From Saccharomonospora glauca K62 (GTDB lineage Bacteria; Actinomycetota; Actinomycetes; Mycobacteriales; Pseudonocardiaceae), in assembly GCF_000243395.2 (NCBI RefSeq), contig NZ_CM001484.1:3766562-3830561 (forward strand): a stretch of DNA of 64,000 nucleotides, read 5' to 3'. Every line of letters starts with the position of its first letter. Position 1 is the first letter of the stretch. A program made the position numbers and the translations under genes. Shown piece by piece: positions 30,200-38,928 of this stretch. Below the pieces are notes generated by a model. The model did no database searches. It was not told where the DNA came from and saw only the letters and a program-made list of their open reading frames with translations.

Positions 30200-30226
30200 T
30201 TGTCCACAGGAACAGAGTTGTCCACA
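30200..30226 (+). promoter_or_regulatory. Two perfect DnaA boxes
   Basis: TTGTCCACA occurs twice in the same orientation, at 30200-30208 and 30218-30226, in the 174-bp gap between the FmdB gene and the SAF gene. Both match the high-GC actinobacterial DnaA box exactly. Confidence 0.6.
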
Positions 30227-30329
30227 CCCCGGTGCTCGCTCGCTACCGGTGGTGAGGGACCGCTTCTACCGTCGGTTCCGGGTGGGCGCGCGCAGCGCCC
30301 ACGACCGGCATCGACGAGGGGGAAGCGGT

Positions 30330-30974
30330 ATGGACGACACGCGTTCACGGTCACGGCAGCGCAACGTACGGACCCGGCTCCGCGGACGGCCGCTTGTACT
30401 TCTACGGCGCGCGCTCGCCGCCGTCCTGTTCCTCGTCGCCGCGGCGCTGGCCGCCACACCCGGCGCGAGCAGTGAAACGACGGTGCCCGTTCTCGTGACG
30501 GCGAAGGATCTGCCGTCGGGCTCCGTCCTGTCGGCCACCGATGTCCGTGTCGTCGACATGAACGCGGCCACGCGCCCCGCCGGTGTGCTCACGACGCCCG
30601 CCCAAGCAGTGCGAAGACAGCTCGTGGGCGCCGCACGCGCCGGCGAGCCCCTCACGGACGTGCGGTTGGTCGACGACCACGGCGGACCACCGGGTTTCAC
30701 CACCGTGCCACTCCGGCTGGCGGACGCCGGCGTCGCCGACCTGTTGCGGCCCGGCACCCGCGTCGACGTCGTCGTCCCCGGTGAGGAAGCGGAGCGGGCC
30801 GAGGTACTGGCGAGCGACGCCACGGTGGTCACCGTGGCTCAACGGGAACCGCGGCGGATCGGCGGACCACTCGAACCCGACGAGCCGCTCGTGCTGGTGT
30901 CCGTGGCCGACGAGCACGCTCCTCACGTCGCCGCCGCGGGGCTCGGTCGGCCCGTCACGGTGACGCTGCGATGA
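30330..30974 (+). CDS. SAF/CpaB-like secreted or membrane-anchored protein
   Basis: A 214-residue protein with a basic N-terminus, one hydrophobic helix (about 24-44, LRRALAAVLFLVAAALAATP) and a SAF domain starting VPVLVTAKDLPSGSVLSATDVRVVDM. The later part (VPLRLADAGVADLLRPGTRVDVVV) is like the RcpC/CpaB and FlgA pilus-assembly chaperones. No tad pilus genes are near, so the role is open. ATG at 30330 follows GAGGGGGAAG. The upstream gap contains two DnaA boxes. Confidence 0.8.
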   Translation: MDDTRSRSRQRNVRTRLRGRPLVLLRRALAAVLFLVAAALAATPGASSETTVPVLVTAKDLPSGSVLSATDVRVVDMNAATRPAGVLTTPAQAVRRQLVGAARAGEPLTDVRLVDDHGGPPGFTTVPLRLADAGVADLLRPGTRVDVVVPGEEAERAEVLASDATVVTVAQREPRRIGGPLEPDEPLVLVSVADEHAPHVAAAGLGRPVTVTLR

Positions 30975-30989
30975 CCGGGTACGGCTTGC

Positions 30990-31175
30990 TCAGCGATCGT
31001 GATGCGGAGGACGGTTCTCCCGGTACCAGTCGTCCGGTAGCCCCGTGGACGAGTAGGTGTCCCGCTCGTCGCGAGTGGTCGTGGGAAGCACGTCGCCGAA
31101 CACGGCGTCGAGGGTTTTGCGCCGCCTCGAATTCTCGCGGCGGTCCTGCGGGTTCCGTTGCTTCTTCTCGTTCAT
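30990..31175 (-). CDS. Small highly charged protein, 61 aa
   Basis: A 61-residue, very hydrophilic protein (MNEKKQRNPQDRRENSRRR... ending YRENRPPHHDR). It has no motif I know, but a clear start ATG, GC-rich third positions and a tight fit between convergent and divergent neighbours support it. It is convergent with the SAF gene (15-bp gap). Confidence 0.55.
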   Translation of the reverse strand: MNEKKQRNPQDRRENSRRRKTLDAVFGDVLPTTTRDERDTYSSTGLPDDWYRENRPPHHDR

Positions 31176-31201
31176 GGACGCCCAGTGTGGGGATTGGACC
31201 G

Positions 31202-31702
31202 TCAGGTCTGGTCGAGGCCCGAGAGCTGACCGATGACGTGACGCACCAAGGCGGAAAGGGTCGCCATGCCGTCCCGAATGGCGGAGCGGGAACTGGCGAG
31301 GTTCACCACCAGCGTACTGCCCGAGATGCCCACGAGGCCGCGCGAGATGACTCCGTCCATGGCCCCGGCCGCCAACGCGGAGGAACGCAGTGCCTCGGCG
31401 ATACCCGGCACCGGCCGGTCGAGCACTCCCGCCGTGGCGTCGGGGGTGACGTCGCGAGGAGACACGCCCGTGGCGCCGACGGTGATCACCAGGTCGACGC
31501 CACCGATCACCGCCGTGTTCAACGCGTTGCGGATCTCCACCGTGTCCGCGCGGACGACCACGACGCCGTCGACGATGAAGTTCGCTTCCTCCAGGAGCTC
31601 GGTGACGAGCGGGCCCGTGTTGTCCTCAAGCTCGCCCTGGGCCAACCGGTCATCCACGATCACGACGAGGGCTCGCCCCAACCGCTGTGCATCCCGTTCC
31701 AT
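31202..31702 (-). CDS. moaB: MogA/MoaB family molybdopterin-binding protein
   Basis: A 166-residue single-domain protein of the molybdopterin adenylyltransferase group. Motifs include LVVIVDDRLAQGELEDNTG, VEIRNALNTAVIGGVDLVITVGATGVSPRDVTPDAT and ISGSTLVVNLASS, close to the TGGTG...RDxTP signature, here GATGVSPRDVTP. It corresponds in position to moaB2 (Rv0984) downstream of pepD. ATG at 31702 is assigned; GTG codons a few residues upstream are alternatives. A real part in cofactor synthesis is likely but other moa genes are not here. Confidence 0.85.
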   Translation of the reverse strand: MERDAQRLGRALVVIVDDRLAQGELEDNTGPLVTELLEEANFIVDGVVVVRADTVEIRNALNTAVIGGVDLVITVGATGVSPRDVTPDATAGVLDRPVPGIAEALRSSALAAGAMDGVISRGLVGISGSTLVVNLASSRSAIRDGMATLSALVRHVIGQLSGLDQT

Positions 31703-32251
31703 GTGCACTACCGTAGTGCCACTCTGCTTCTCGGGTTGCGCGGCGCTGCTGGAGAAAAGCTGTCTCGCCACACCGCGTCGAGGCAGTCGGCACGGTCTCC
31801 CCGTGCACTGCTCGAACAGCTTCTCCACGGGCTTTTCGGGGCCGCAGTCGCCACGTCGGCGACATCCCGGTTTTCGTGGGCCGGGAATCGTTGTCCCGGT
31901 CCCCTGACCGCGGAGAGCCGCGATGCGCCGGAAGGACGTTTCACCGAAGACCTCCCTGCGGCCCACTCGATCCCACGCCTTGGAGTGCTCGACGCGCTCG
32001 CCGCCGCGTCGAAGGCAGCGTTCGTCGAAAAATCACCCGTTCCGGGACGCGCGGACAAGACACGGACACGCCCGACCGTGCGGGCGTGTCCGCTCCTTAC
32101 CGAGTTGGCCTTCACTCAAGGCACGCGCCGCGTCTCGCGCGCACCGGCCGTGTGGGAAGCGCTGAGGCAGTCCCCGCCTCGGTGCCGCCGGCACTACCGC
32201 GAGCTCCTCCGTCTCGTCGGCTCCCGCGGCGAGGCCCTCGGGAACGTCGTC
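31703..32251. other. Gene-free region between moaB and htrA
   Basis: No credible ORF is found in these 549 bp. A strong perfect 11-bp hairpin (CGGACACGCCC 32063-32073 with GGGCGTGTCCG 32082-32092) lies about 160 bp past the htrA stop and may be its terminator. Its arms share GGACAC/GTGTCC with the repeat cluster at 16.75 kb. The moaB promoter should be in the left part. Confidence 0.5.
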
Positions 32252-33577
32252 CTAGTTCACCGGCACCGGCTGGCCTCCCAGGGTCACCTCGACCTGGTTG
32301 CCGTCGGCGAGCGTGAAGGTGACCTTCTCACCCGGTGCCCTCGTCCGGATCGCGGCGACCAGCGTGTTCGCATCCTCGATGCGCCGATCCCCCATCTTCA
32401 CGATCACGTCGTTCGACTTAAGACCCGCCTTCTCGGCGGGGCTGCCCGGCTGCACCTCGCCGATGCGAGCGCCGCCCGACTGCGCGTCGCCGACGGTGGC
32501 ACCGATGAAGGTCTGGGTCGCGTGGCCGCTTTCGATGATCTCGTCCGCCGTCCTGCGCGCCTGGTCGATGGGGATCGCGAACCCGATGCCCACGTTGCCG
32601 CCCTGGGAGGGGCTGTAGATGGCGGAGTTGATCCCGATGACCTGGCCCTGCATGTTCGCGAGCGGACCACCCGAGTTACCGGGGTTGATGGCCGCGTCCG
32701 TCTGGATGGCGTCCATGACCGTGGCCTGGTCTCCCTGTCCGCCCGCCGTCACCGGGCGATTCAGGGAACTGACGATGCCCGCGGTCACGGTCCCGGCGAG
32801 TTCGTACGGCGACCCGATCGCCACCACGGACTGACCGACCCGAAGATCGTCCGACCGCCCGAGTTCCACCGTGGTGAGGCCACTGACGTCCTCGGCCCGC
32901 ACCACGGCGATGTCGGTCGTCGGGTCCCGTCCCACGATCTTGGCCTCGGCCTCCTCACCGTCGTGGAACACCACAGAGATGCGCCCGCCCCGCGCGGCGG
33001 CTTCGACCACGTGGTTGTTGGTGAGGATGTATCCGTCCTCGCTGATGACGAAGCCCGAGCCTTCGTTGGCCGAGCCGAATCCCTGCACTCGCAGCTGCAC
33101 GACGCTCGGCTTCAGCTTCGCGGCGACGGCTTCGACGCTGCCCTCGGGGACGTTGCCGGTCTGCTTGGCTGGGAGAGGCTGGTCGAGAGCGTTGGGCGCG
33201 GGCGGTGTCGCGGCCGTGTCCGCGGCGAGATAACCACCCGCCGCTCCCGCACCTCCTCCGACGAGCAGAGCCAGCAGCACTACACCCGCGACGAGCTTGC
33301 CCGGCATGCCGCGCTGGTCCTGCCGCGGTGGCGGCCCTGCGACCGGGTATCCGCCGTAGCCCGGCTGCTGGTGGGGCGAGGCCCCGTAGCCACCGTGCGG
33401 GTATTCCCCCGCGGGCGGGTGCGGGGGGTACTGGAACTCGTGCGTCGCCCGCTCCCCGTCCGTCGGCCGGCCGGAGCTCCCGTGCTCGGGAGACGCATCG
33501 TTCTGTGCCGAGTCGGGCTGCTCCGGCGTGTCCGCCGGAGTGTGCCTGTCCTGTGCGGAGGGATCGTTCTCGGTCAT
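32252..33577 (-). CDS. pepD: HtrA/PepD-like membrane-anchored serine protease
   Basis: A DegP-type envelope protease and chaperone, 441 residues. It has a Pro/Gly/Tyr-rich cytoplasmic N-terminus (about 1-90), one membrane helix (about 94-116), a trypsin-like domain with His189 (TNNHVVEA), Asp222 (TDIAVVRAED) and Ser302 (NPGNSGGPLAN), and one PDZ domain (about 345-435). The catalytic triad is complete. In mycobacteria pepD follows mprAB and is controlled by it; here deoR and galT lie between. An envelope-stress role is therefore likely. Confidence 0.94.
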   Translation of the reverse strand: MTENDPSAQDRHTPADTPEQPDSAQNDASPEHGSSGRPTDGERATHEFQYPPHPPAGEYPHGGYGASPHQQPGYGGYPVAGPPPRQDQRGMPGKLVAGVVLLALLVGGGAGAAGGYLAADTAATPPAPNALDQPLPAKQTGNVPEGSVEAVAAKLKPSVVQLRVQGFGSANEGSGFVISEDGYILTNNHVVEAAARGGRISVVFHDGEEAEAKIVGRDPTTDIAVVRAEDVSGLTTVELGRSDDLRVGQSVVAIGSPYELAGTVTAGIVSSLNRPVTAGGQGDQATVMDAIQTDAAINPGNSGGPLANMQGQVIGINSAIYSPSQGGNVGIGFAIPIDQARRTADEIIESGHATQTFIGATVGDAQSGGARIGEVQPGSPAEKAGLKSNDVIVKMGDRRIEDANTLVAAIRTRAPGEKVTFTLADGNQVEVTLGGQPVPVN

Positions 33578-33643
33578 GTCTCCATGATGAGGGCAAGTCC
33601 TGAGAACAGGCTGAACTCAACCTGTGGGCACGGTGCGAGCGGG

Positions 33644-34672
33644 TCACCCGACGGCACGCAATCGCTCCGCGATCCGTTCCGGCGTGCTGTCGTTGATCCA
33701 CACTCCCATTCCGGACTCCGAGCCCGCGAGGTACTTGAGCTTGTCCTCCGCCCGGCGCACCGAGAACAGTTCGAGATGCAGCCACGCCAGGTCCCGGTCG
33801 CGGTGGACGGGCGCCTGGTGCCAGCCCGCCACGTACGGCAGCGGCTTGTCATACAACGCATCGCAACGACGCAGCACCGACAGGTAGACCTCGGCGAAGT
33901 CCTCACGTTCCGCCGTGCTCAGCTCGACCAGGTCGGGCACTTGGCGGTGCGGCACCACGAGCACCTGCACCGGCCACTTCGCCGCGGGCGGCACGAACGC
34001 TGTCCAGTGTCGCCCCTTGGCCACGATGCGTCGTTGCTCGGCCCACTCCGCCTTCAGCACGTCGGCGAGCAAGGGGGTGCCCCGTTCATCCCGGTGGGCA
34101 CGCGCGGCGGCAAGCATCCGTTCCGTCCGAGGCGGTACGAACGGGTAGGCGTAGATCTGCCCGTGGGGATGGTGCAGCGTCACGCCGATCTCCTCCCCTC
34201 GATTCTCGAAGGGGAAGACCAGCTCGACGCCCTCCCGTGCCGACAGCTCAGCCGTGCGGTCGGCCAGCGCCTCCAGCACCGTACGCACTCGCCGCGGGTC
34301 GAGTTCGGTGAACGAACTGTGGTGATCGCTAGTGAAGCACACCACGTCGGCGTGCCCGGTGCCGCCCGAGAACGCGGGGAACCGGTTGTCGAAGACCACC
34401 ACGTCGTAATCGGCTTCGGGCACCTCGGTCGGTCGGCCCGGCGCGCTCGGACACAAGGGACACAGGTCGGCCGCCGGTTTGTAGGTGCGGGTCTGACGGT
34501 GGGCGGCCAGCACCACCAGCTCTCCGGTGAGCGGGTCGCGGCGGATCTCGGACATCGCGGTGGTCTCCGGAAGGTCCCTGGTGTCCACCGCTGTCCGCGA
34601 GCGCGTTCGTTCGCCCTCGTCGTAGTACGTGATCCGACGGCCGTCGGCCAGGCGACGCACTGTCTTGTTCAC
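33644..34672 (-). CDS. galT: Galactose-1-phosphate uridylyltransferase
   Basis: Transfers UMP between UDP-glucose and galactose-1-phosphate in the Leloir pathway. The 342-residue HIT-superfamily enzyme shows CPLCPSAPGRPTE (zinc-type Cys pair), FDNRFPAF, the catalytic HPHGQIYAYPF and WPVQVLVVPHRQV. The GTG start overlaps the deoR stop (GTGA), so the two are one operon. galU elsewhere in the window could supply UDP-glucose; galK and galE are not seen here. Confidence 0.94.
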   Translation of the reverse strand: MNKTVRRLADGRRITYYDEGERTRSRTAVDTRDLPETTAMSEIRRDPLTGELVVLAAHRQTRTYKPAADLCPLCPSAPGRPTEVPEADYDVVVFDNRFPAFSGGTGHADVVCFTSDHHSSFTELDPRRVRTVLEALADRTAELSAREGVELVFPFENRGEEIGVTLHHPHGQIYAYPFVPPRTERMLAAARAHRDERGTPLLADVLKAEWAEQRRIVAKGRHWTAFVPPAAKWPVQVLVVPHRQVPDLVELSTAEREDFAEVYLSVLRRCDALYDKPLPYVAGWHQAPVHRDRDLAWLHLELFSVRRAEDKLKYLAGSESGMGVWINDSTPERIAERLRAVG

Positions 34673-35451
34673 GCGCGTTCCCCGTTCTCCACGGGCACGA
34701 CCACGAGCTCGCCCACGTGGGCGGACAGCACCTCACGCGCGTCCTCGGGGAGCCCTTCGTCACTGATCAGTACCTTCGCCTCGGACAACGAGGCCACCGT
34801 CGAGATTCCCACCGTGGCCCACCGAGTGTGGTCGGCGAGCACGACGAGACTCCGGCCCGCCTCCACGAGAGCCCGGTCGGCTTCGCTCTGGGTGAGGTTC
34901 GAGACTGTGAAACCGGCTCGCTCGCAGATCCCGTGGACCCCGAGGAACACCATGTCCAGATGCAAACCACGCAGGCTCTGCACCGCGAGCGGGCCCACGA
35001 GCACGTCCGATCCGCCGCGCACTCCCCCGGTGAGCACCACCACGCGGTCCGGTTGGGCGGAACCCGCCGCGATGTCGGCCACCGTGAGCGAATTCGTGAC
35101 CACGGTCAGGTTCGGCACGGGGTCGAGCGCACGAGCGAGAACGGTCGTCACTGCGCTCGACGAGAGCCCGATGGCCTGGCCGGGTCTGACCCGGCGAGCG
35201 GCCTCGGCCGCGATGGCCTCGTGCCGCGCCCGCGTCTCGGCACAGGTGTCCGTTCCGCCACCGTCGGAGCGCGTCACCATGGTGGCTCCGCCGTACACCT
35301 TCTCGATCAGCCCTCTGCCCGCGAGCACGTCGAGGTCCCGCCGGATGGTCATGTCCGAGACCCCCAGCCTGCTCACGAGATCGCTTACCCGAACCGCACC
35401 GGTACGTCGGGTCTCTTCGAGAATGACCGCCTGTCGTTGTCGCGCCAGCAC
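34669..35451 (-). CDS. DeoR/GlpR-type sugar-responsive repressor
   Basis: A 260-residue DeoR-family regulator. The N-terminal HTH reads ILEETRRTGAVRVSDLVSRLGVSDMTIRRDLDVLAGRGLIEKVYGGA, with the typical R-RDL recognition helix. The C-terminal sugar-phosphate sensor has SSSAVTTVLARAL and NSLTVADIAAGS. GTG at 35451 is chosen because GGAG is 6 nt upstream. It is co-transcribed with galT and likely represses it, with a galactose-pathway phosphosugar as signal; that is inference. Confidence 0.9.
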   Translation of the reverse strand: MLARQRQAVILEETRRTGAVRVSDLVSRLGVSDMTIRRDLDVLAGRGLIEKVYGGATMVTRSDGGGTDTCAETRARHEAIAAEAARRVRPGQAIGLSSSAVTTVLARALDPVPNLTVVTNSLTVADIAAGSAQPDRVVVLTGGVRGGSDVLVGPLAVQSLRGLHLDMVFLGVHGICERAGFTVSNLTQSEADRALVEAGRSLVVLADHTRWATVGISTVASLSEAKVLISDEGLPEDAREVLSAHVGELVVVPVENGERA

Positions 35452-35556
35452 CGTTGACTCCGTCCCGCGACCACGCCCACTAACACAAAATCCTACGCCA
35501 ATTAGCACACTCTCGGTGGTTATCACCCATACGGGGAGTGATCATGCGTTGCGATC

Positions 35557-36954
35557 TCAGCCCGGTATGCCTGGCAACCGGATGGCCATCAGGGCACCTC
35601 CTTCGGGCTTGTTGTTGGCGTACACCGTGCCGCCGTGGCGCTCCGCCGCCTGTTTGACGATCGCCAGGCCGAGCCCCGATCCGGGCAGGCCGCGGGCCTC
35701 CGACGACCGGTAGAAGCGGTCGAACACCCGAGGCAGGTCCTCCGGTGCGATTCCCGGCCCCGAGTCCGAGACCTCCACCACCGCCGTACCGTCTCCGAGC
35801 GACCGCAACGTCACGTGGACGGTCGAGCCCTGCGGCGAGAACTTCACGGCGTTGTCCAGCAGGTTCAACACCGCGCGTTCAAGAGCGTGGGAGTCACCGG
35901 TGAGCACCCACGGCTGGAGCGTGACGTCGAACTCGATGCTTCCCGCCCGTCGCCGCGCCCGGTCCAGCGCGCGTTCCACCACCTCGACCAAATCGACGCG
36001 TTCGGTGGCGTCCGCGGGACTGTCCTCGCGGGAAAGTTCGGTGAGGTCACCGATGAGCTGGGTGACCTCGTCCAGTTGGCCTCGGATGTCGGCCTCGATG
36101 TCCCTGCGGTCGCGTTCGGGCAACGACGGTGCGCCCTCCCGGCTGGCGGCGAGGAGCAGTTCGAAGTTCGTCCGCAACGACGTCAACGGGGTGCGCAGTT
36201 CGTGTCCGGCGTCGGCGACCAGACGACGTTGCCGGTCCCGCGACTCCGACACCGCGTCCAGCATGGTGTTGAAGCTCTGCGTCAGGCGGGCGAGTTCGTC
36301 GTCACCGCTGACGGGAATCGGCCGCAGGTCCATCGTGCGGGCGACCCGCTCGGTGGCGGAGGTCAGCCGCTCCACCGGCCGCAGTCCCGCCCGCGCCACC
36401 GCCGTGCCCGCGGCAGCCGCCATCAGAATGCCGGCACCGCCGAAGAACAACAGCACCAGCGCCAACTCACCCAGGGTTCGTTTCGTGGACGCGAGCGACT
36501 GCGCGAGCACCATGGCGACCCCGTGGCCCGCCGGAAGTGCGACCACCCGCATGTCGGTGGCCGCGTCGGTCCGGAGGGACGACGGCTTCGAACCGTCCGC
36601 CACCGCGAGTTCGCTCTCGCCCCACGGAGGCGGCGTGCCCGCGGTGGGATAGATGAGTTCGCCCCGCGCCGAGAGCAAACCGATGTGGATGTCGCTGCTC
36701 ACCAAAAAGGCGCCCGGAATGGATTGCAGTCGCGTCTGAACCGACGGACTCTGCACGGCCGCCTGCGCGCGATTGACGAGGTTCTCGTCGAACTCCGCGT
36801 ACAGGTTGCGGTGCACGGTGACGTAGGCGCCGAGCGACACCAACGCCACCGTGCAGCCCACGCAGACGGCCGCCAGCAGCGACACCCGCGCCCGCAGCGA
36901 GACCCGCTTGCGCGTGGGCTCCCGGTTCGTCTCCGGTGTCGGGGAAACCGTCAC
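35557..36954 (-). CDS. mprB: MprB-like sensor histidine kinase
   Basis: A 465-residue membrane sensor kinase with two membrane helices (about 25-47 and 162-184) around an extracytoplasmic domain, a HAMP segment, the phospho-acceptor His251 in [13 protein letters not shown], and an ATPase domain with [29 protein letters not shown] and [12 protein letters not shown] at 36954 overlaps the regulator stop (GTGA). Synteny with pepD and moaB supports an MprAB-type envelope-stress system, although deoR-galT now separates it from pepD. Confidence 0.9.
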   Translation of the reverse strand: MTVSPTPETNREPTRKRVSLRARVSLLAAVCVGCTVALVSLGAYVTVHRNLYAEFDENLVNRAQAAVQSPSVQTRLQSIPGAFLVSSDIHIGLLSARGELIYPTAGTPPPWGESELAVADGSKPSSLRTDAATDMRVVALPAGHGVAMVLAQSLASTKRTLGELALVLLFFGGAGILMAAAAGTAVARAGLRPVERLTSATERVARTMDLRPIPVSGDDELARLTQSFNTMLDAVSESRDRQRRLVADAGHELRTPLTSLRTNFELLLAASREGAPSLPERDRRDIEADIRGQLDEVTQLIGDLTELSREDSPADATERVDLVEVVERALDRARRRAGSIEFDVTLQPWVLTGDSHALERAVLNLLDNAVKFSPQGSTVHVTLRSLGDGTAVVEVSDSGPGIAPEDLPRVFDRFYRSSEARGLPGSGLGLAIVKQAAERHGGTVYANNKPEGGALMAIRLPGIPG

Positions 36955-37640
36955 GGCGAGGTCTCCCGCAACACATAGCCCACACCCCGCACCGTGTGGA
37001 TCAGTCGTGGCTCGTTGTCGGCCTCGGTCTTGCGCCGCAGATACCCGACGTAGACCTCAAGCGCGTTGCCGGAGGTCGGGAAGTCGTAGCCCCATACCTC
37101 TTCGAGGATGCGGCTGCGAGGGAGCACGTGCTTGGGGTGGGTCATGAACAGTTCGAGCAGCGAGAACTCGGTGCGCGTGAGACTGATCTGCCGACCACCC
37201 CGAGTCACCTCCCGAGTGTTCGGGTTCAGCGTGAGGTCGGCGAACGTGAGTACGTCGCTTTCCCCTTCCCCACCTTCCTGTCCGGCTCGCCTCAGCAGCG
37301 CCCGCAGGCGGGCGAGCAACTCCTCCAGCGCGAACGGCTTCGGCAGGTAGTCGTCGGCTCCGGCGTCGAGCCCGGCCACGCGATCGGACACCGCGTCGCG
37401 CGCGGTGAGCACGAGGATGGGCAGGTCGTCCCCGGTTCCGCGCAGCCTTCGCGCGACTTCCAGGCCGTCCAGGCGCGGCATCATGACGTCGAGAACCATG
37501 GCGTCGGGGCGGTCGGTGGCCACCTTCTCCAGGGCCTCCGCACCGTCCCCGGCCAGATCCACCTGGTACCCGTTGAACTCCAGCGAGCGCCGCAGCGACT
37601 CCCGCACGGCCCGGTCGTCGTCGACAACGAGAATGCGCAT
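36951..37640 (-). CDS. mprA: MprA-like OmpR-family response regulator
   Basis: A 229-residue response regulator. The receiver domain has the acidic pocket VVDDD, the phospho-acceptor Asp51 in [11 protein letters not shown] and the switch Thr/Lys (LTARD, YLPKPF). The DNA-binding winged helix ends [14 protein letters not shown]. It overlaps and precedes the sensor kinase gene. In mycobacteria MprA controls sigE, sigB and pepD. Confidence 0.92.
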   Translation of the reverse strand: MRILVVDDDRAVRESLRRSLEFNGYQVDLAGDGAEALEKVATDRPDAMVLDVMMPRLDGLEVARRLRGTGDDLPILVLTARDAVSDRVAGLDAGADDYLPKPFALEELLARLRALLRRAGQEGGEGESDVLTFADLTLNPNTREVTRGGRQISLTRTEFSLLELFMTHPKHVLPRSRILEEVWGYDFPTSGNALEVYVGYLRRKTEADNEPRLIHTVRGVGYVLRETSP

Positions 37641-37687
37641 AGGCCCAGTCTGGCCCCGACGCCTGAGAAGCTCCTTAACGAGCCCTG

Positions 37688-38338
37688 TCAGTTCACCAGG
37701 CCACCGCGATAGGCGAGCAGGGCGGCCTGCACCCGGTTGGCCGCACCGATCTTGGACAGCACCGCCGAGACGTAGCCCTTCACCGTGGCCTCGGACAGGT
37801 GCAGCCGTCCGCCGATCTCGGCGTTGGACAGCCCTTGGCCGATGAGCGTCACGACCTCCCGCTCGCGCTCCGACAAGGAGGCAATCAACTCCCGCGCGGG
37901 CGCCGACGCACGTTGGCCGTCGCGATGGGCGTTGACCATGCGCGCCGCCACCCCCGGATCGAGCACCGCCCCACCCCGCGCGAGATCACGGATGGCGCGC
38001 ACCAGGACGGCGGGCTCGATGTCCTTCAGCAGGAACCCGTTGGCGCCGAACCGCAACGCGAGACTCACGTACTCGTCGATGTCGAACGTCGTCAGCATCG
38101 CCACCACGGGCGGATTGGGCAGGGCCTGGATCGCGCGCAACGCCCGGATGCCGTCGTCGGGGGTGCGCATACGAATGTCGAGCAGGGCCACGTCGGGATG
38201 GAAGCGTCGTACGGCCTCCACCGCGGTTCTACCGTCCGCTGCCTCGCCCGCGACCTCGATGTCCGAAGCGGGGGCCACCATGGCGCGTAACCCCGACCGG
38301 ACCAGCTCTTCGTCGTCGGCGAACATCACCTTGATCAA
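37688..38338 (-). CDS. NarL/LuxR-type response regulator, orphan
   Basis: A 216-residue two-domain regulator: receiver with [17 protein letters not shown] and Asp54 ([13 protein letters not shown]), and a C-terminal LuxR HTH (about 150-210) with [21 protein letters not shown] and [18 protein letters not shown]. Such genes are normally paired with a HisKA_3 kinase; none is adjacent. Upstream, only tRNA-Arg and an integration remnant are found, so the partner may have been lost or sits elsewhere. Confidence 0.9.
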   Translation of the reverse strand: MIKVMFADDEELVRSGLRAMVAPASDIEVAGEAADGRTAVEAVRRFHPDVALLDIRMRTPDDGIRALRAIQALPNPPVVAMLTTFDIDEYVSLALRFGANGFLLKDIEPAVLVRAIRDLARGGAVLDPGVAARMVNAHRDGQRASAPARELIASLSEREREVVTLIGQGLSNAEIGGRLHLSEATVKGYVSAVLSKIGAANRVQAALLAYRGGLVN

Positions 38339-38447
38339 CAGTGCCTCCGGCAGCCGACGGAGCGCCTCGCGCGCCCAGTCACGAGCAAGTTACTGATAGG
38401 TAGTGGAGGTATTACAGTGAGGCCTCAGCTTCCCGTCAAGGTCCCGT

Positions 38448-38926
38448 TCACAGACTGAAAACCGCACCCGCTAAGGTATGGGTAGAGTCGATGACTCGTA
38501 AGCCCTCGTAGCTCAGGGGATAGAGCACCGCTCTCCTAAAGCGGGTGTCGGAGGTTCGAATCCTCCCGGGGGCGCCCAGGCCAGGGCCGAGCCCCGAAAG
38601 CCCCAGGTCAGTCGCGGAGTGGACGACCCTATCCATGCGGTCGGCGATCTTGTTCAAGCGATCCGGAGACAGCTGCCCGTAAAGATCGCGTGTCATCGCC
38701 GGAGTTCTACTCCCGAGTATCTGTTGCACGATCTTCACACCAGTTCCGGACGTGATCGCCAACGATGCCGCCGTGTGCCGCAGCTGGCGTGAGTGGCCTC
38801 CCGGGGCCCGACCTCGCGGACCACAGCGTCGAGCACACGCCGCCGGAAGTCGCGGCCCCTCCGGTCCCGCCCCTGGGCAACGGGAACATCAACGCATCGT
38901 CTGAACAGCACGCAAGTAGGAGACAC
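38448..38926 (-). pseudogene. Decayed tyrosine integrase fragment at tRNA-Arg
   Basis: Only the catalytic C-terminal part of a phage-type tyrosine recombinase remains. On the minus strand one frame reads GRDFRRRVLDAVVREVG; after a frame change near 38810 it continues LRHTAASLAITSGTGVKIVQQILGS (box II) and AMTRDLYGQL with the nucleophilic Tyr. The 5' part is missing, cut at the epimerase start. The frame then reads on through the antisense of tRNA-Arg(CCT) to 38448, so the gene end overlaps the tRNA, as integrases next to their own attachment site do. Confidence 0.75.
38502..38574 (+). tRNA. tRNA-Arg(CCT)
   Basis: A 73-nt cloverleaf: acceptor GCCCTCG/CGGGGGC, anticodon arm CCGCT-CTCCTAA-AGCGG with anticodon CCT (reads AGG), T arm GGAGG-TTCGAAT-CCTCC and discriminator G. 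CCA is not encoded. It is intact despite the integration remnant overlapping its 3' side. Confidence 0.95.
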
Positions 38927-38928
38927 TG

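Noticed and set aside
30200..30226. Chromosomal origin at the DnaA boxes
   Set aside because: Only two boxes, no AT-rich unwinding region and no dnaA/dnaN/rpmH/parAB neighbours.
30971..35713. A 1580-codon open frame on the plus strand
   Set aside because: It runs antisense through moaB, htrA, galT, deoR and part of mprB, which all have clear family motifs on the other strand. Long antisense frames are expected at this GC content.
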